Source: Yinghuangia seranimata
GTDB taxonomy: Bacteria > Actinomycetota > Actinomycetes > Streptomycetales > Streptomycetaceae
Assembly (NCBI RefSeq): GCF_029953285.1
Contig: NZ_JASAOI010000006.1
Coordinates: 103,394-167,393 of the forward strand
Direction of reading: 5' to 3'
Length of the DNA: 64,000 bases
Shown: positions 17,762-25,540 of the stretch, in pieces
Numbering within the stretch: position 1 is the stretch's first letter
Layout of the letters: each line of letters starts with the position of its first letter
The notes under the pieces: generated by a model
What the model saw: only the letters and a program-made list of their open reading frames with translations
Told to the model about the DNA's origin: nothing
Database searches by the model: none
Program-made: the position numbers and the translations under genes

Positions 17762-17805
17762 CGTTGTCGGCAACGCCTTGTCAAAGTCATCTCGCGTTGT
17801 CAACG
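17762..17805. promoter_or_regulatory. Two CGTTG/CAACG inverted repeats upstream of the WD40-like gene
   Basis: CGTTG-TCGG-CAACG (17762-17775) and CGTTG-T-CAACG (17795-17805) share half-sites with different spacers. They lie 119-162 bases upstream of the next start in an otherwise gene-free 229-base gap. They could be operator sites. No regulator is assignable. Confidence 0.35.
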
Positions 17806-17923
17806 GGAAACGAGACTGAGCGATGAAATTTTCCTGCCTGTAACAAGGCGCCGAAAGGCTGGCCGTCGCGGGTGCGACCCGGGCCGGGGATTCCGGGTCG
17901 CGTGACCGGACGAGAGGACCGCG

Positions 17924-18949
17924 ATGGCTGTCAGGGCGACGCAGGCGGCACCGAGCTGGGAACGGGAGATCGACGATGTGCCGAGCGCGCTGGCGGTGTC
18001 CGGCGCGGTGTGTGTGGCCGCGGGTGCGGGTGGTCCGGCACACCTGATCGACGCGGCGACCGGGCGGCTGCTGGCCAGGATCGTGCTGCCGGGCGGCGCT
18101 CGGTACGCGGGGTTCTCACCGGACGGGGCCGTCGTCGCGCTCGCCGGGCCGCGCGGGTTCGCGCTGTGGCGGGTCTCCGACGGCGCCGTGATGATGCGCG
18201 GCACCGACGCGCCCGCCCGGTTCGCGTGGACGGACGGCGACCAGTGCGCGGTCGCGTCCGGCGGCACGGTGAGGGTGTTCGACGCGGTCAGCGGCTTCGA
18301 GCGCTGGCGCCCGGTGGACGGCCCGGTGGTCGTCGACGACCTGACGTGGTTCGACGGCGGCCGCACGGTCGCGGTCGCCCACGGCGGCGAGGTGCACGCG
18401 TACTCGGCGCGCGGGCGGGTCGCGGCGTGGTCGTACCCTGCGCCGGTGCGGGTGCTCGCGGGCGGGACGGACGGCGCGTGGCTGTGCTCGGCGGGCGACG
18501 GGCCGGGCGTGTACATCCGGGGGAGCGGCGGCACGTACGAGGACCTGCCGACGCACGGGGCGGGCCTGATCGACGGCCTGTCGCTGGACGCCTCGGGCCG
18601 CTGGCTGGCCGCCGAGGCCGACGGCGGCCTGACCGTGTGGGACCTCGCGGCCCGCGGCGGCCGGGTCCGGCCGCGCCCGCGCCGCCTGGACGCGCACATC
18701 GCGATGGGCGTCGCCGCCTGGCGCCCGTCGGAGCGCGGCGCGGTGATAGCGACCGGCGGGACCGACGGCGCCGTCTCGCTGTGGGACGTCCGCTCGGGCT
18801 CGGCCCGCCGCACCCCGCCCCCACTGGCCCGCCGCTTCGCAGGGGCCCCGGTCACGGCGATCGCCTGGCACGGCCCGGACACGGTCCTGTACGCCGACCG
18901 CTCAGGCCGCGTGACCGCCCAGCACCTGGCCGAACTGTCCGGCAAGTAG
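17924..18949 (+). CDS. WD40-like beta-propeller protein
   Basis: The 341 residues form repeated beta-sheet blades of about 40 residues, with recurring endings such as GFALWRVSDG, TVRVFDAVSG, GLTVWDLAARG and AVSLWDVRSG, typical of WD40/YVTN propellers. There is no signal peptide or membrane segment, so it should be cytoplasmic. Such propellers act as binding scaffolds. Nothing here identifies the partner. It stands alone, with a 229-base gap before and a 147-base gap after. The start codon has GAGAGGACC nearby. Confidence 0.75.
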   Translation: MAVRATQAAPSWEREIDDVPSALAVSGAVCVAAGAGGPAHLIDAATGRLLARIVLPGGARYAGFSPDGAVVALAGPRGFALWRVSDGAVMMRGTDAPARFAWTDGDQCAVASGGTVRVFDAVSGFERWRPVDGPVVVDDLTWFDGGRTVAVAHGGEVHAYSARGRVAAWSYPAPVRVLAGGTDGAWLCSAGDGPGVYIRGSGGTYEDLPTHGAGLIDGLSLDASGRWLAAEADGGLTVWDLAARGGRVRPRPRRLDAHIAMGVAAWRPSERGAVIATGGTDGAVSLWDVRSGSARRTPPPLARRFAGAPVTAIAWHGPDTVLYADRSGRVTAQHLAELSGK

Positions 18950-19096
18950 CCCCCGGCCCGAGGCGGGCCCGTCTTCCGCAACACGTTCCGACCGTGCGTT
19001 CCTTCCTGTCAGGATGACCTGCGCCACGGCGTCTTTCCGGCGCGTCCGGTAAGTTGCCAGGCAAATATGACGGCGGGTCAGATCACGAGGTGGGCG

Positions 19097-19645
19097 ATGT
19101 TCGGCAGGAAGAAGTCCCGCGGCGCGACGGACGGTGCGGGCAAGGACGTCGCGGCGCTGGTGCTGCGCACGACCCTTGGCCCGATGCTCTTCGCGCACGG
19201 ATACAACAAGGTCGCCGGCCCCGGCGGTCTCAAGGGCACCACCGGCTGGTTCGAGGCGCTCGGCCTGCGTCCCGCCGAGGTGCACGCGCGCATGGCCGCC
19301 GGCACGGAGATGGCCGCGGGCGTCGGCCTCACCCTCGGCATAGCCAACCCGCTGCCCGCGGCGGCGACCGTCGGCCTCATGGCCGTGGCGGCGCGCACCG
19401 ACCACCGCGGCAAGGGCTACTTCGTGTTCAAGGGCGGCTGGGAGTACTGCGCGGTCGTGGGCGGCGCGGCCGTCGCGCTCGCCGGCCTCGGCAACGGCAA
19501 GTACTCGGTCGACCGGCTGCTCGGCCGCCAGTCGTCGGGCGCGAAGCCCGCGCTGGTCGCCGCAGGCCTCGGCGTCGCGAACGCCGCGCTGCTGCTCAAG
19601 CTCTGCTACAAGCCCGAGGAGAAGCCGGACGAGACGGCGGCCTGA
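19097..19645 (+). CDS. DoxX family membrane protein
   Basis: The protein has 182 residues with four hydrophobic helices. The first carries VLRTTLGPMLFAHGYNKVAG, the family signature, followed by GGLKGTTGWFEALGL and ARMAAGTEMAAGVGLTLG. DoxX proteins are four-helix membrane proteins linked to quinone redox or oxidative stress. The exact role is unclear. ATG 19097 is chosen because GAGGTG precedes it. An upstream in-frame ATG at 19067 has no ribosome site. A strong bipartite hairpin follows the gene. Confidence 0.85.
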   Translation: MFGRKKSRGATDGAGKDVAALVLRTTLGPMLFAHGYNKVAGPGGLKGTTGWFEALGLRPAEVHARMAAGTEMAAGVGLTLGIANPLPAAATVGLMAVAARTDHRGKGYFVFKGGWEYCAVVGGAAVALAGLGNGKYSVDRLLGRQSSGAKPALVAAGLGVANAALLLKLCYKPEEKPDETAA

Positions 19646-19671
19646 CCTCCGCGACGGCACGAAGACCCTCG

Positions 19672-19715
19672 GTGGGGGCGGCGAATTCCGGCGAACCGGA
19701 AGGCGCCGCCCCCAC
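19672..19715 (+). terminator. Bipartite hairpin terminator after doxX-like gene
   Basis: GTGGGGGCGGCG (19672-19683) pairs perfectly with 19704-19715, and inside it TTCCGG (19686-19691) pairs with CCGGAA (19696-19701) around the tetraloop CGAA. It begins 27 bases after the stop. Confidence 0.8.
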
Positions 19716-19797
19716 TGTCGTCGGGGGCGGCTACGTTGGGAGCACACAGACCGCAGCAAGGGGTCTGGTCGTCGTTTCACGCGTGGAGGTTGTTGCT

Positions 19798-20472
19798 GTG
19801 CAGACGTTGCCCGAGTCGTGGCGCCCGGTGCTCGCGGAGGAACTGACCGCGGACTACTACGCCGCACTCACCGCGTTCGTCGACGCCGAGCGGGCGCAGC
19901 ACCAGATCTTCCCGCCCGAGGACGAGGTCTTCGCGGCGCTCGAGGCGACGCCGTACGAGGACGTGAAGGTGCTGATCGTCGGTCAGGACCCGTACCACGA
20001 CGACAACCAGGCGCACGGCATGTGCTTTTCGGTGCGCCCGGGCGTGAAGGTGCCGCCGTCGCTGCGGAACATCTACAAGGAGGCGGTCACCGACATCGGC
20101 CTGACCGTCCCCGACAACGGCTACCTGATGCCGTGGGCGCAGCAGGGCGTCCTCCTGCTCAACACGGTCCTGACGGTGCGCGCGCACGAGGCGGCGTCGC
20201 ACAAGAACCAGGGCTGGGAGAAGTTCACGGACGCGGTCATCAAGGCCGTCAACGAGCGTGACAAGCCGGTGGTGTTCGTGCTGTGGGGCGCGCACGCCAA
20301 GAAGAAGGCCGCGCTGATCGACACGTCGCGGCACGCGATCGTCGAGGGCGCGCACCCGTCGCCGCTGTCGGCGAAGAAGTTCTTCGGCAGCAAGCCGTTC
20401 TCGCAGATCGACGAGGCGCTGGAGAAGATGGGCCACGAGAAGATCGACTGGCAGATCCCGAACCTCGCCTGA
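19798..20472 (+). CDS. ung: Uracil-DNA glycosylase, family 1
   Basis: The 224-residue enzyme removes uracil from DNA, the first step of base excision repair. The water-activating loop GQDPYHDD holds catalytic D64, and the DNA-intercalation motif HPSPLSA holds H186. LLLNTVLTV and FVLWGAHAKKK are further family hallmarks. The length is normal. GTG 19798 is chosen because GGAGG lies 8 bases upstream. Longer in-frame extensions come from the DoxX gene region and its terminator. It is probably monocistronic, followed by an 11-base tandem repeat. Confidence 0.97.
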   Translation: MQTLPESWRPVLAEELTADYYAALTAFVDAERAQHQIFPPEDEVFAALEATPYEDVKVLIVGQDPYHDDNQAHGMCFSVRPGVKVPPSLRNIYKEAVTDIGLTVPDNGYLMPWAQQGVLLLNTVLTVRAHEAASHKNQGWEKFTDAVIKAVNERDKPVVFVLWGAHAKKKAALIDTSRHAIVEGAHPSPLSAKKFFGSKPFSQIDEALEKMGHEKIDWQIPNLA

Positions 20473-20482
20473 CGCGCGATCC

Positions 20483-20526
20483 GCGGATCCGACGCGGATC
20501 CGACGCGGATCCGACGCGGATCCGAT
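20483..20526. repeat. Four tandem copies of an 11-base palindrome-containing unit
   Basis: GCGGATCCGAC is repeated four times (last copy ends in T), just after ung. Each unit contains the palindrome CGGATCCG. The array could fold into alternative hairpins and may stop transcription. Equally it may be a neutral slippage product. Confidence 0.8.
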
Positions 20527-20681
20527 GCCGTGCGGCCCGGTGCGGACAGCCGATCGCGCCGGGCCGATCAATTTCGACCAGTTTCGGAGAACGGCGGAAA
20601 ACCGCCTGGTATCGGGATCTACGCGCGATCCGATGTGCCAATGTGTATCGCTCGGTTCGAGCGCACCCCCTGGCGGTACAC

Positions 20682-21338
20682 GTGGCAGCAAACGGTGTTC
20701 ACACCTCCCCACCCCTCGATCTGACCTCGGGTTACGTCGCCCACCGCGGTCTGCGTGAGGAGCTCGCGCGCCTGACCGTGGCGACCCGTGAAGTCAATCC
20801 CGCCGACATCCGCCAGGTCCGCGCGGTCGAGGACCACCTCGCCCTGGTGCTGCGGTTTCTGGCCGCGCACCACCGCGAGGAGGACGCCCTCGTCTTCCCG
20901 CGCGTCCGGGCCCGGGTCGGCCACGGACTCCCCGTCGCGGGACGGGTGTTCACCGATCTGGCGGTGGACCACGACTCGCTCGACGTGCTGACGCGCCGCG
21001 CCGGTGACACCCAAGTCCCCCTGCGGGAACGATCGTTGGCGATCGGCAGACTGCACGCCCTCGTGGCGCGGCACACCTACCAGGAGGAGCGGGAGATGTT
21101 CCCGCTCATGCGACGGCACGTCAGCAACCTGGAGCAGCGCCGCCTGCTGCGTCGCACGCTGCGTGGCTGGGGCCGCGACCTCCCGGCGTTCGTCGCGCTG
21201 TACTTCCACCACGCCGACGCGGGCGAGCGGGCCCGGCTGCTGCGCTTCGCCCCGTTCGGCGCCGGCCTGATGTGGCGGCTGAGCTGGAAGCGCGGCTACG
21301 AGCGGCGGCGCGTCGCGGCATACGGCACGTCGACCTGA
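20682..21338 (+). CDS. Hemerythrin-like HHE domain protein
   Basis: The roughly 218-residue protein has an N-terminal helical bundle with HRGLREEL, HHREEDALVFPRV, DHDSLDVL and HTYQEEREMFPLM. Together these give the His/Glu ligand pattern of hemerythrin HHE-cation-binding domains (about residues 20-150). Such proteins bind a di-iron centre and sense or buffer oxygen, NO or iron. The remaining C-terminal 65 residues are basic and helical. The start is uncertain: GTG 20682 is used, GTG 20643 is possible, and neither has a good ribosome site, so a leaderless transcript is conceivable. The upstream 209 bases hold the 11-base tandem repeat. Confidence 0.75.
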   Translation: MAANGVHTSPPLDLTSGYVAHRGLREELARLTVATREVNPADIRQVRAVEDHLALVLRFLAAHHREEDALVFPRVRARVGHGLPVAGRVFTDLAVDHDSLDVLTRRAGDTQVPLRERSLAIGRLHALVARHTYQEEREMFPLMRRHVSNLEQRRLLRRTLRGWGRDLPAFVALYFHHADAGERARLLRFAPFGAGLMWRLSWKRGYERRRVAAYGTST

Positions 21339-21488
21339 GCCCACCCCCGTAGGCCGAGCGCAAAAGCCCGCCCGCCGCGCGCCCGCGCGGCCCCGCCGAG
21401 TGATCGGCGCGGTGCCGCGCGCGCCGCCACGCGTGTTCCGGTTCGAGGAGTACGATCGCCCCGATACTCACCGTGAGGGAAGGTGGCG

Positions 21489-21779
21489 ATGACTGCGCCT
21501 TTGGAGGTATCGGCTGCTCGCGGCGCCGCCACGCGGCCGGTCCCCGGCACCGGCCCGGCCGACGTTCACGACCGGTGGCCGGACGACGGCGCGGCCGACG
21601 CGGACCCCCTGCTGATCGATGTGAGCGGGCTGGGACTCGACCGCCTCACCGCCCTCGGCCGGCTCGGCGACCTGGACGCGCTGGCGCCCGACGTGCTCGC
21701 CGCCGCGCTGCGCCGGGTGGCCGCCGAGGCGCTGGACTGCGCGGATTCGCCGGTCGCCGCGTTCAACTCGGCCTTCTGA
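21489..21779 (+). CDS. fxsA: FxSxx-COOH RiPP precursor peptide
   Basis: This 96-residue protein ends in AAFNSAF, so the last five residues F-N-S-A-F satisfy the defining FxSxx-COOH pattern of FxsA precursors. Residues 1-85 form an acidic leader with DPLLIDVSGLGLDRLTALGRL and LAAALRRVAAEAL, likely recognised by the maturase. Related three-residue cyclophane-forming enzymes join an aromatic ring to the residue two positions later, which would fit F92 and S94 here (family knowledge applied by inference). ATG 21489 is preferred, with AGGGAAGG upstream. A GTG 6 bases earlier is possible. CTCAC-C-GTGAG at 21467-21477 overlaps the ribosome-site region. It is the first gene of the Fxs operon, 45 bases before fxsB. 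Confidence 0.93.
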   Translation: MTAPLEVSAARGAATRPVPGTGPADVHDRWPDDGAADADPLLIDVSGLGLDRLTALGRLGDLDALAPDVLAAALRRVAAEALDCADSPVAAFNSAF

Positions 21780-21823
21780 GCCAGGTCTTCGCCGCGGGCG
21801 GGGGATTCGAAGGGGGCGTCCCA

Positions 21824-22975
21824 GTGCCCGAGGAAGCGTGGGGCTTCCGGCAGTTCGTCGTCAAACTGCACAGCCGCTGCAACCTCCGATGCGCGCACTG
21901 CTACGTGTACGAACTGCGCGACGCGAGCTGGCGCGGCCAGCCGCGCGTCATGGCCGCGGCCACCATGGACCTGCTCGCCGCGCGCATCGCCGAGCACGCC
22001 CGGACGCACCGCATGCGGCAGGTGCGCGTGGTGCTGCACGGCGGTGAGCCGCTGCTCGCCGGACCGGCGCGCATCGACCGCATCGCGCGGACCCTGCGCG
22101 CCGCGCTCGGCGACGACACGGACCTCGCCCTGTCCGTGCAGACCAACGGCACCCTGCTCACGCCGCGCCTGCTCGACGTGTGCGCCGAGCACGGCATCGC
22201 GGTCGGGGTCAGCCTCGACGGCGACGCGGACGCCAACGACCGGCACCGCGTGTACGCCGGCGGCCTCGGCAGCCATCGCGACGTGGTGCGCGGCCTCACG
22301 CTGCTGCGCACGCCCCCGTACCGGCACCTCTACAGCGGCCTGCTGTGCACGGTCGACCCACGTCAGGACCCGGTACGCACCTACGAGGCGCTCGTCGCGC
22401 ACGAGCCGCCCCGGATCGACCTCCTCCTCCCGCACGGCACATGGCAGTTCCCGCCGACCGGGCACGACCCGTCGGGGACGCCGTACGCGCGCTGGCTCGG
22501 CGCGGTGTTCGACCGCTGGTACGACGCGCCGCGCCCCGAGACCGGGATCCGCCTGTTCGAGGAGATCCTGGCGCTGCTGCTCGGCGGCCGGGCCCGCACC
22601 GAAGCCGTCGGGCTGACCGCGTACGACGGCATCGTCGTCGAGACCGACGGCACTCTCGAGCAGACCGACGCGCTGAAGGCCGCCTACGACGGCGCCGCCG
22701 CGACCGGTCTCGACCTGACCCGGCACAGCTTCGACGAGGCCGGCCGGCACCCGGCGTTCGCCGCCCGCCGACTCGGTCTCGGCGGGCTGAGCCGGGTCTG
22801 CCGCGGATGCCGCGCGGTCGCGGTGTGCGGTGGCGGGTTGTACGCCCACCGCTACCGCCCCGAGAACGGCTTCGACAACCCGTCGGTGTACTGCGCCGAC
22901 CTGTACGCGCTGATCCACCACATCCGCGCCCGCGCCGCCGCCGACGTGCGCGTGCTCGCGCGGGAGGCCCGGTGA
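21824..22975 (+). CDS. fxsB: Radical SAM/SPASM peptide maturase FxsB
   Basis: The 383-residue radical SAM enzyme should modify the FxsA C-terminus, most likely forming a cyclophane crosslink. The [4Fe-4S]/SAM motif CNLRCAHC gives C19, C23 and C26. VRVVLHGGEPLLAGP is the GGE region and VQTNGTLL follows. The SPASM region near the end has C326, C329, C335 and C357 in VCRGCRAVAVCGGGLYAHRY and NGFDNPSVYC, typical of FxsB. Many FxsB proteins carry a C-terminal HEXXH-like extension. Here the protein stops after the SPASM domain and the HEXXH domain is a separate overlapping gene. GTG 21824 has AAGGGGG 8 bases upstream. The upstream in-frame reading is a shadow of fxsA. Confidence 0.95.
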   Translation: MPEEAWGFRQFVVKLHSRCNLRCAHCYVYELRDASWRGQPRVMAAATMDLLAARIAEHARTHRMRQVRVVLHGGEPLLAGPARIDRIARTLRAALGDDTDLALSVQTNGTLLTPRLLDVCAEHGIAVGVSLDGDADANDRHRVYAGGLGSHRDVVRGLTLLRTPPYRHLYSGLLCTVDPRQDPVRTYEALVAHEPPRIDLLLPHGTWQFPPTGHDPSGTPYARWLGAVFDRWYDAPRPETGIRLFEEILALLLGGRARTEAVGLTAYDGIVVETDGTLEQTDALKAAYDGAAATGLDLTRHSFDEAGRHPAFAARRLGLGGLSRVCRGCRAVAVCGGGLYAHRYRPENGFDNPSVYCADLYALIHHIRARAAADVRVLAREAR

Positions 22976-24090
22976 CCCGCGGAACCACGGGCAGCACGGA
23001 AACACGCCCTCCCGTCGCGGAGGCATCCGAACTCGTCGCCTGCCTCGACGCGTTGGCCGCAGGCCCCGGCGACGCCCGAGCAGTCGCAACCCTCGTCGCC
23101 GCACAGCGCGCGAAACGACTCCTGAGCCTCCGGGCGGTCACCGCCTTCAGCGGCACGACCCGCGCCCGTGACGCCCTCGCGCGGATCGCGGACGCCGAGC
23201 GCGCGGCCCCCGACGCCGTGGGCCGTGTCCTCGACCACCCCTACACCGGCGTGTGGGTGCACACGGCACTGCGCCGCAGATCCTCGGACCCGGCCAGCCC
23301 GCTCGTGACCGACGCCGACATCGAACGCCTCGAACTCGTCGCCAAGAGCGCGGAGTTCGCGAGCCGAGGAGTCGGCCCCGGAGGCGACCCCACCGACCCC
23401 GGCAACCCTCACCCACCCACCCCGTCCGGCTACCTCCCGCGCCGAGGCCTGCAAACCGACGCCGCCGGATTCCTGCCGAACCGGCGCGCGCGGTTCGGTC
23501 CGACGTGCCTGCACATCGAGGAGCTGGACCCGTGCCGGGACTGCCACCAATGGCCGGTGAGCCCCCGGATGGGCCGCCCCGAGGCCGACGACTTCGCCTC
23601 TCGCATCGGACGGGCGTGGCACGCGATCGAAGCGGCCGCCCCCGAGTACGCCGAGCCCACGGCGCGCATCCTCGGCACCGTCACCCCGCTCCTGCCGCAA
23701 CCCGGACGGGACGTCAGCTCCGCCGCGCGGCACGCGTTCGGCGCCGTGGCGGTCGCGCCGTGCGCAGACCCGCACGCCCTCGCGGCCCTGATCGTCCACG
23801 AGGTCCAGCACGTCAAACTGGGCGCGCTGCTCGACCTGGTCCCGCTCCACGAAAGCGGGGGACCGGTTCGGCACGTCGCCCCGTGGCGCGAAGACCTGCG
23901 CCCGGTCGGCGCGTTGCTCCAGGGCGCCTACGCGCATCTCGCCCTGACGCACTTCCACCGGGACGATCCCGAGCACCACGCGCGCTACCGGCGGCAGACC
24001 GCCGACGCCCTGGCCACGCTCGAACACTCCGGCGAACTCACCCCGGCCGGCCTCCGGTTCGTCACCGGCATGCGCGACGGCCTCGACTGA
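22972..24090 (+). CDS. HEXXH-motif putative peptide-modifying protein of the Fxs system
   Basis: The 372 residues carry H276-E-V-Q-H280 inside ALIVHEVQHVKLGALLDL, followed by PWREDLRPVGALLQGAYAHLALTHF, the pattern of the HEXXH domain seen with FxsB and other radical SAM RiPP enzymes. Family members were first described as metallohydrolase-like and some are now regarded as peptide hydroxylases, so either hydrolysis or hydroxylation of the peptide is possible. A Cys/His group, CLHIEELDPCRDCHQW (about 178-195), may bind metal. The GTG start overlaps the fxsB stop (GTGA), which implies coupled translation. The intact HEXXH argues for an active enzyme, unlike the degenerate extensions reported for fused FxsB forms. 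Confidence 0.85.
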   Translation: MTRGTTGSTETRPPVAEASELVACLDALAAGPGDARAVATLVAAQRAKRLLSLRAVTAFSGTTRARDALARIADAERAAPDAVGRVLDHPYTGVWVHTALRRRSSDPASPLVTDADIERLELVAKSAEFASRGVGPGGDPTDPGNPHPPTPSGYLPRRGLQTDAAGFLPNRRARFGPTCLHIEELDPCRDCHQWPVSPRMGRPEADDFASRIGRAWHAIEAAAPEYAEPTARILGTVTPLLPQPGRDVSSAARHAFGAVAVAPCADPHALAALIVHEVQHVKLGALLDLVPLHESGGPVRHVAPWREDLRPVGALLQGAYAHLALTHFHRDDPEHHARYRRQTADALATLEHSGELTPAGLRFVTGMRDGLD

Positions 24091-24241
24091 CCGCCGCCCC
24101 CGCGGCCCGTCAGGGCCGGGTCCGAAGGCGGCCCGTCCGGCCCCGGCCGGCTCCTGACCGAACCGCTGGTTCGACCGCGCGGCCGTCCGTACCATGGACA
24201 CGACCCCTCCGTTGTTGGGACGGGGCCTTCGGGGGGTGGCG

Positions 24242-25540
24242 GTGCCAGAGTTCTCCTTCTTCACGAGCTTCTCCGACCCCAACCGGCGTGATCTGGTCGC
24301 CAGGTTCCACCAGGACCTCGAGGCGAGCATCGTCGACCGGGTCGGAACGGCCGCTGCGGGGCGCGGCTTCCTGGACGAGCAGATCCGTGAGGGCGCGCGC
24401 TGGCGCACGGAGATCCTGCGCGGCGTGTGCGAGACACCGGTGATGGTGGCGCTGCTGTCGGCGAACTACTTCGTCCGCGAGTGGTGCCAGTACGAGTGGC
24501 AGATCATGTGCCACCGCGAGGCGGTGTACGCGGCGCACAACAACCTCGACATCAGCGACGTCGCGTGCGTCATCCCCGTGGTCTGGAACATGCCGGAGAC
24601 CGTGTGGCCGGACTGGAGCCTGGAGCGGCAGTACTTGCGCAACCGGGAGTTCGGCCCCATCTACCTCCAGCGTGGCCTGTCGTCGCTGATGCGCCGTGGC
24701 CGGTCGTCCGCCGCCTACCAGGACCTGGTCCACCACGTGGCGGGCCGCATCATCCAGGCGGGCCAGCGCGGTCTGACCCCGCTCGGTGTCGACGCCGCGG
24801 AGGCCGTCATCGCGGGGTGTGCCCCTGCCCCAGGGCCGCGCGTGGTGGACGACCCGACCCGGCTGCCGGCCACCAAGGTGGGGTTCGTGGTCGCGGCGGT
24901 GTCCGTCGACGAACTGCCCGTGCAGCGCAGCCGCCAGATGCTGTACCGGCGCAGCGCGGTCGACTGGCGTCCGTTCTACCCGGGCCGCCCCGAGAGCGCG
25001 TGGAGTCTCGCTTCGTCCGCGCTCCGCCTGGACGCCGCAGGGGACCTGACCCCCTATCCGCTCAGCCCCGAACTCGCCGACATGCTCCGCGGGTTCCTGG
25101 ACGAGGCGCGCGCCGACGGTCGCGTGGTGGTCTTCCTGCTCGACCCGTGGTCGACCTGCGTCGAGCGGTGTCGCCGGGCGCTCGCGGAGTTCGACGGCCT
25201 CGACCACCGCACCGCCGGCGTGGTCGCGGTCGTCGCCGACGACGAGACGGTCGCCTACGCCGACGCGCTGGACCAGCGGCTGACCGAGGTCATGCCTCGC
25301 AAGCGGCTGCTCGGCCGGGCCCAGGCGTTCGTCTGGCACACCCGCGAGGCGGACGAGTTCCAGGAGTCCGTCTGCCACGTGGTCGACCGGCTGCAGACGA
25401 CGATGCTCCAGGACAGCGAACGGGCCCACCGGGACTCCCCGTTCATCCGCCGCGAGACCGAGGGCCACCCGTGGCTGCGCGGGCCGGGCGAACGGTGGTC
25501 CGGCGCGGACGACGACCCCGAAGGCGAGGTGACCCCATGA
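24242..25540 (+). CDS. fxsC: TIR-like protein FxsC
   Basis: The 432-residue protein begins directly with a TIR-like fold: EFSFFTSFSDPN, then GFLDEQIREGARWRTEILRG, VMVALLSANYFVREWCQYEWQIM and CVIPVVWNMPE (residues about 1-150). A second conserved half (about 215-400) has TKVGFVVAAVSVDELP, VVVFLLDPWST and AGVVAVVADDETV, as in the FxsC family. TIR domains signal through assembly or NAD cleavage. No activity is proven for FxsC. GTG 24242 is preferred since the domain starts there and GGGGGG lies 5 bases upstream. A longer ATG form (24194) would add 16 residues. It follows the HEXXH gene after 151 bases and overlaps fxsT by 4 bases. Confidence 0.88.
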   Translation: MPEFSFFTSFSDPNRRDLVARFHQDLEASIVDRVGTAAAGRGFLDEQIREGARWRTEILRGVCETPVMVALLSANYFVREWCQYEWQIMCHREAVYAAHNNLDISDVACVIPVVWNMPETVWPDWSLERQYLRNREFGPIYLQRGLSSLMRRGRSSAAYQDLVHHVAGRIIQAGQRGLTPLGVDAAEAVIAGCAPAPGPRVVDDPTRLPATKVGFVVAAVSVDELPVQRSRQMLYRRSAVDWRPFYPGRPESAWSLASSALRLDAAGDLTPYPLSPELADMLRGFLDEARADGRVVVFLLDPWSTCVERCRRALAEFDGLDHRTAGVVAVVADDETVAYADALDQRLTEVMPRKRLLGRAQAFVWHTREADEFQESVCHVVDRLQTTMLQDSERAHRDSPFIRRETEGHPWLRGPGERWSGADDDPEGEVTP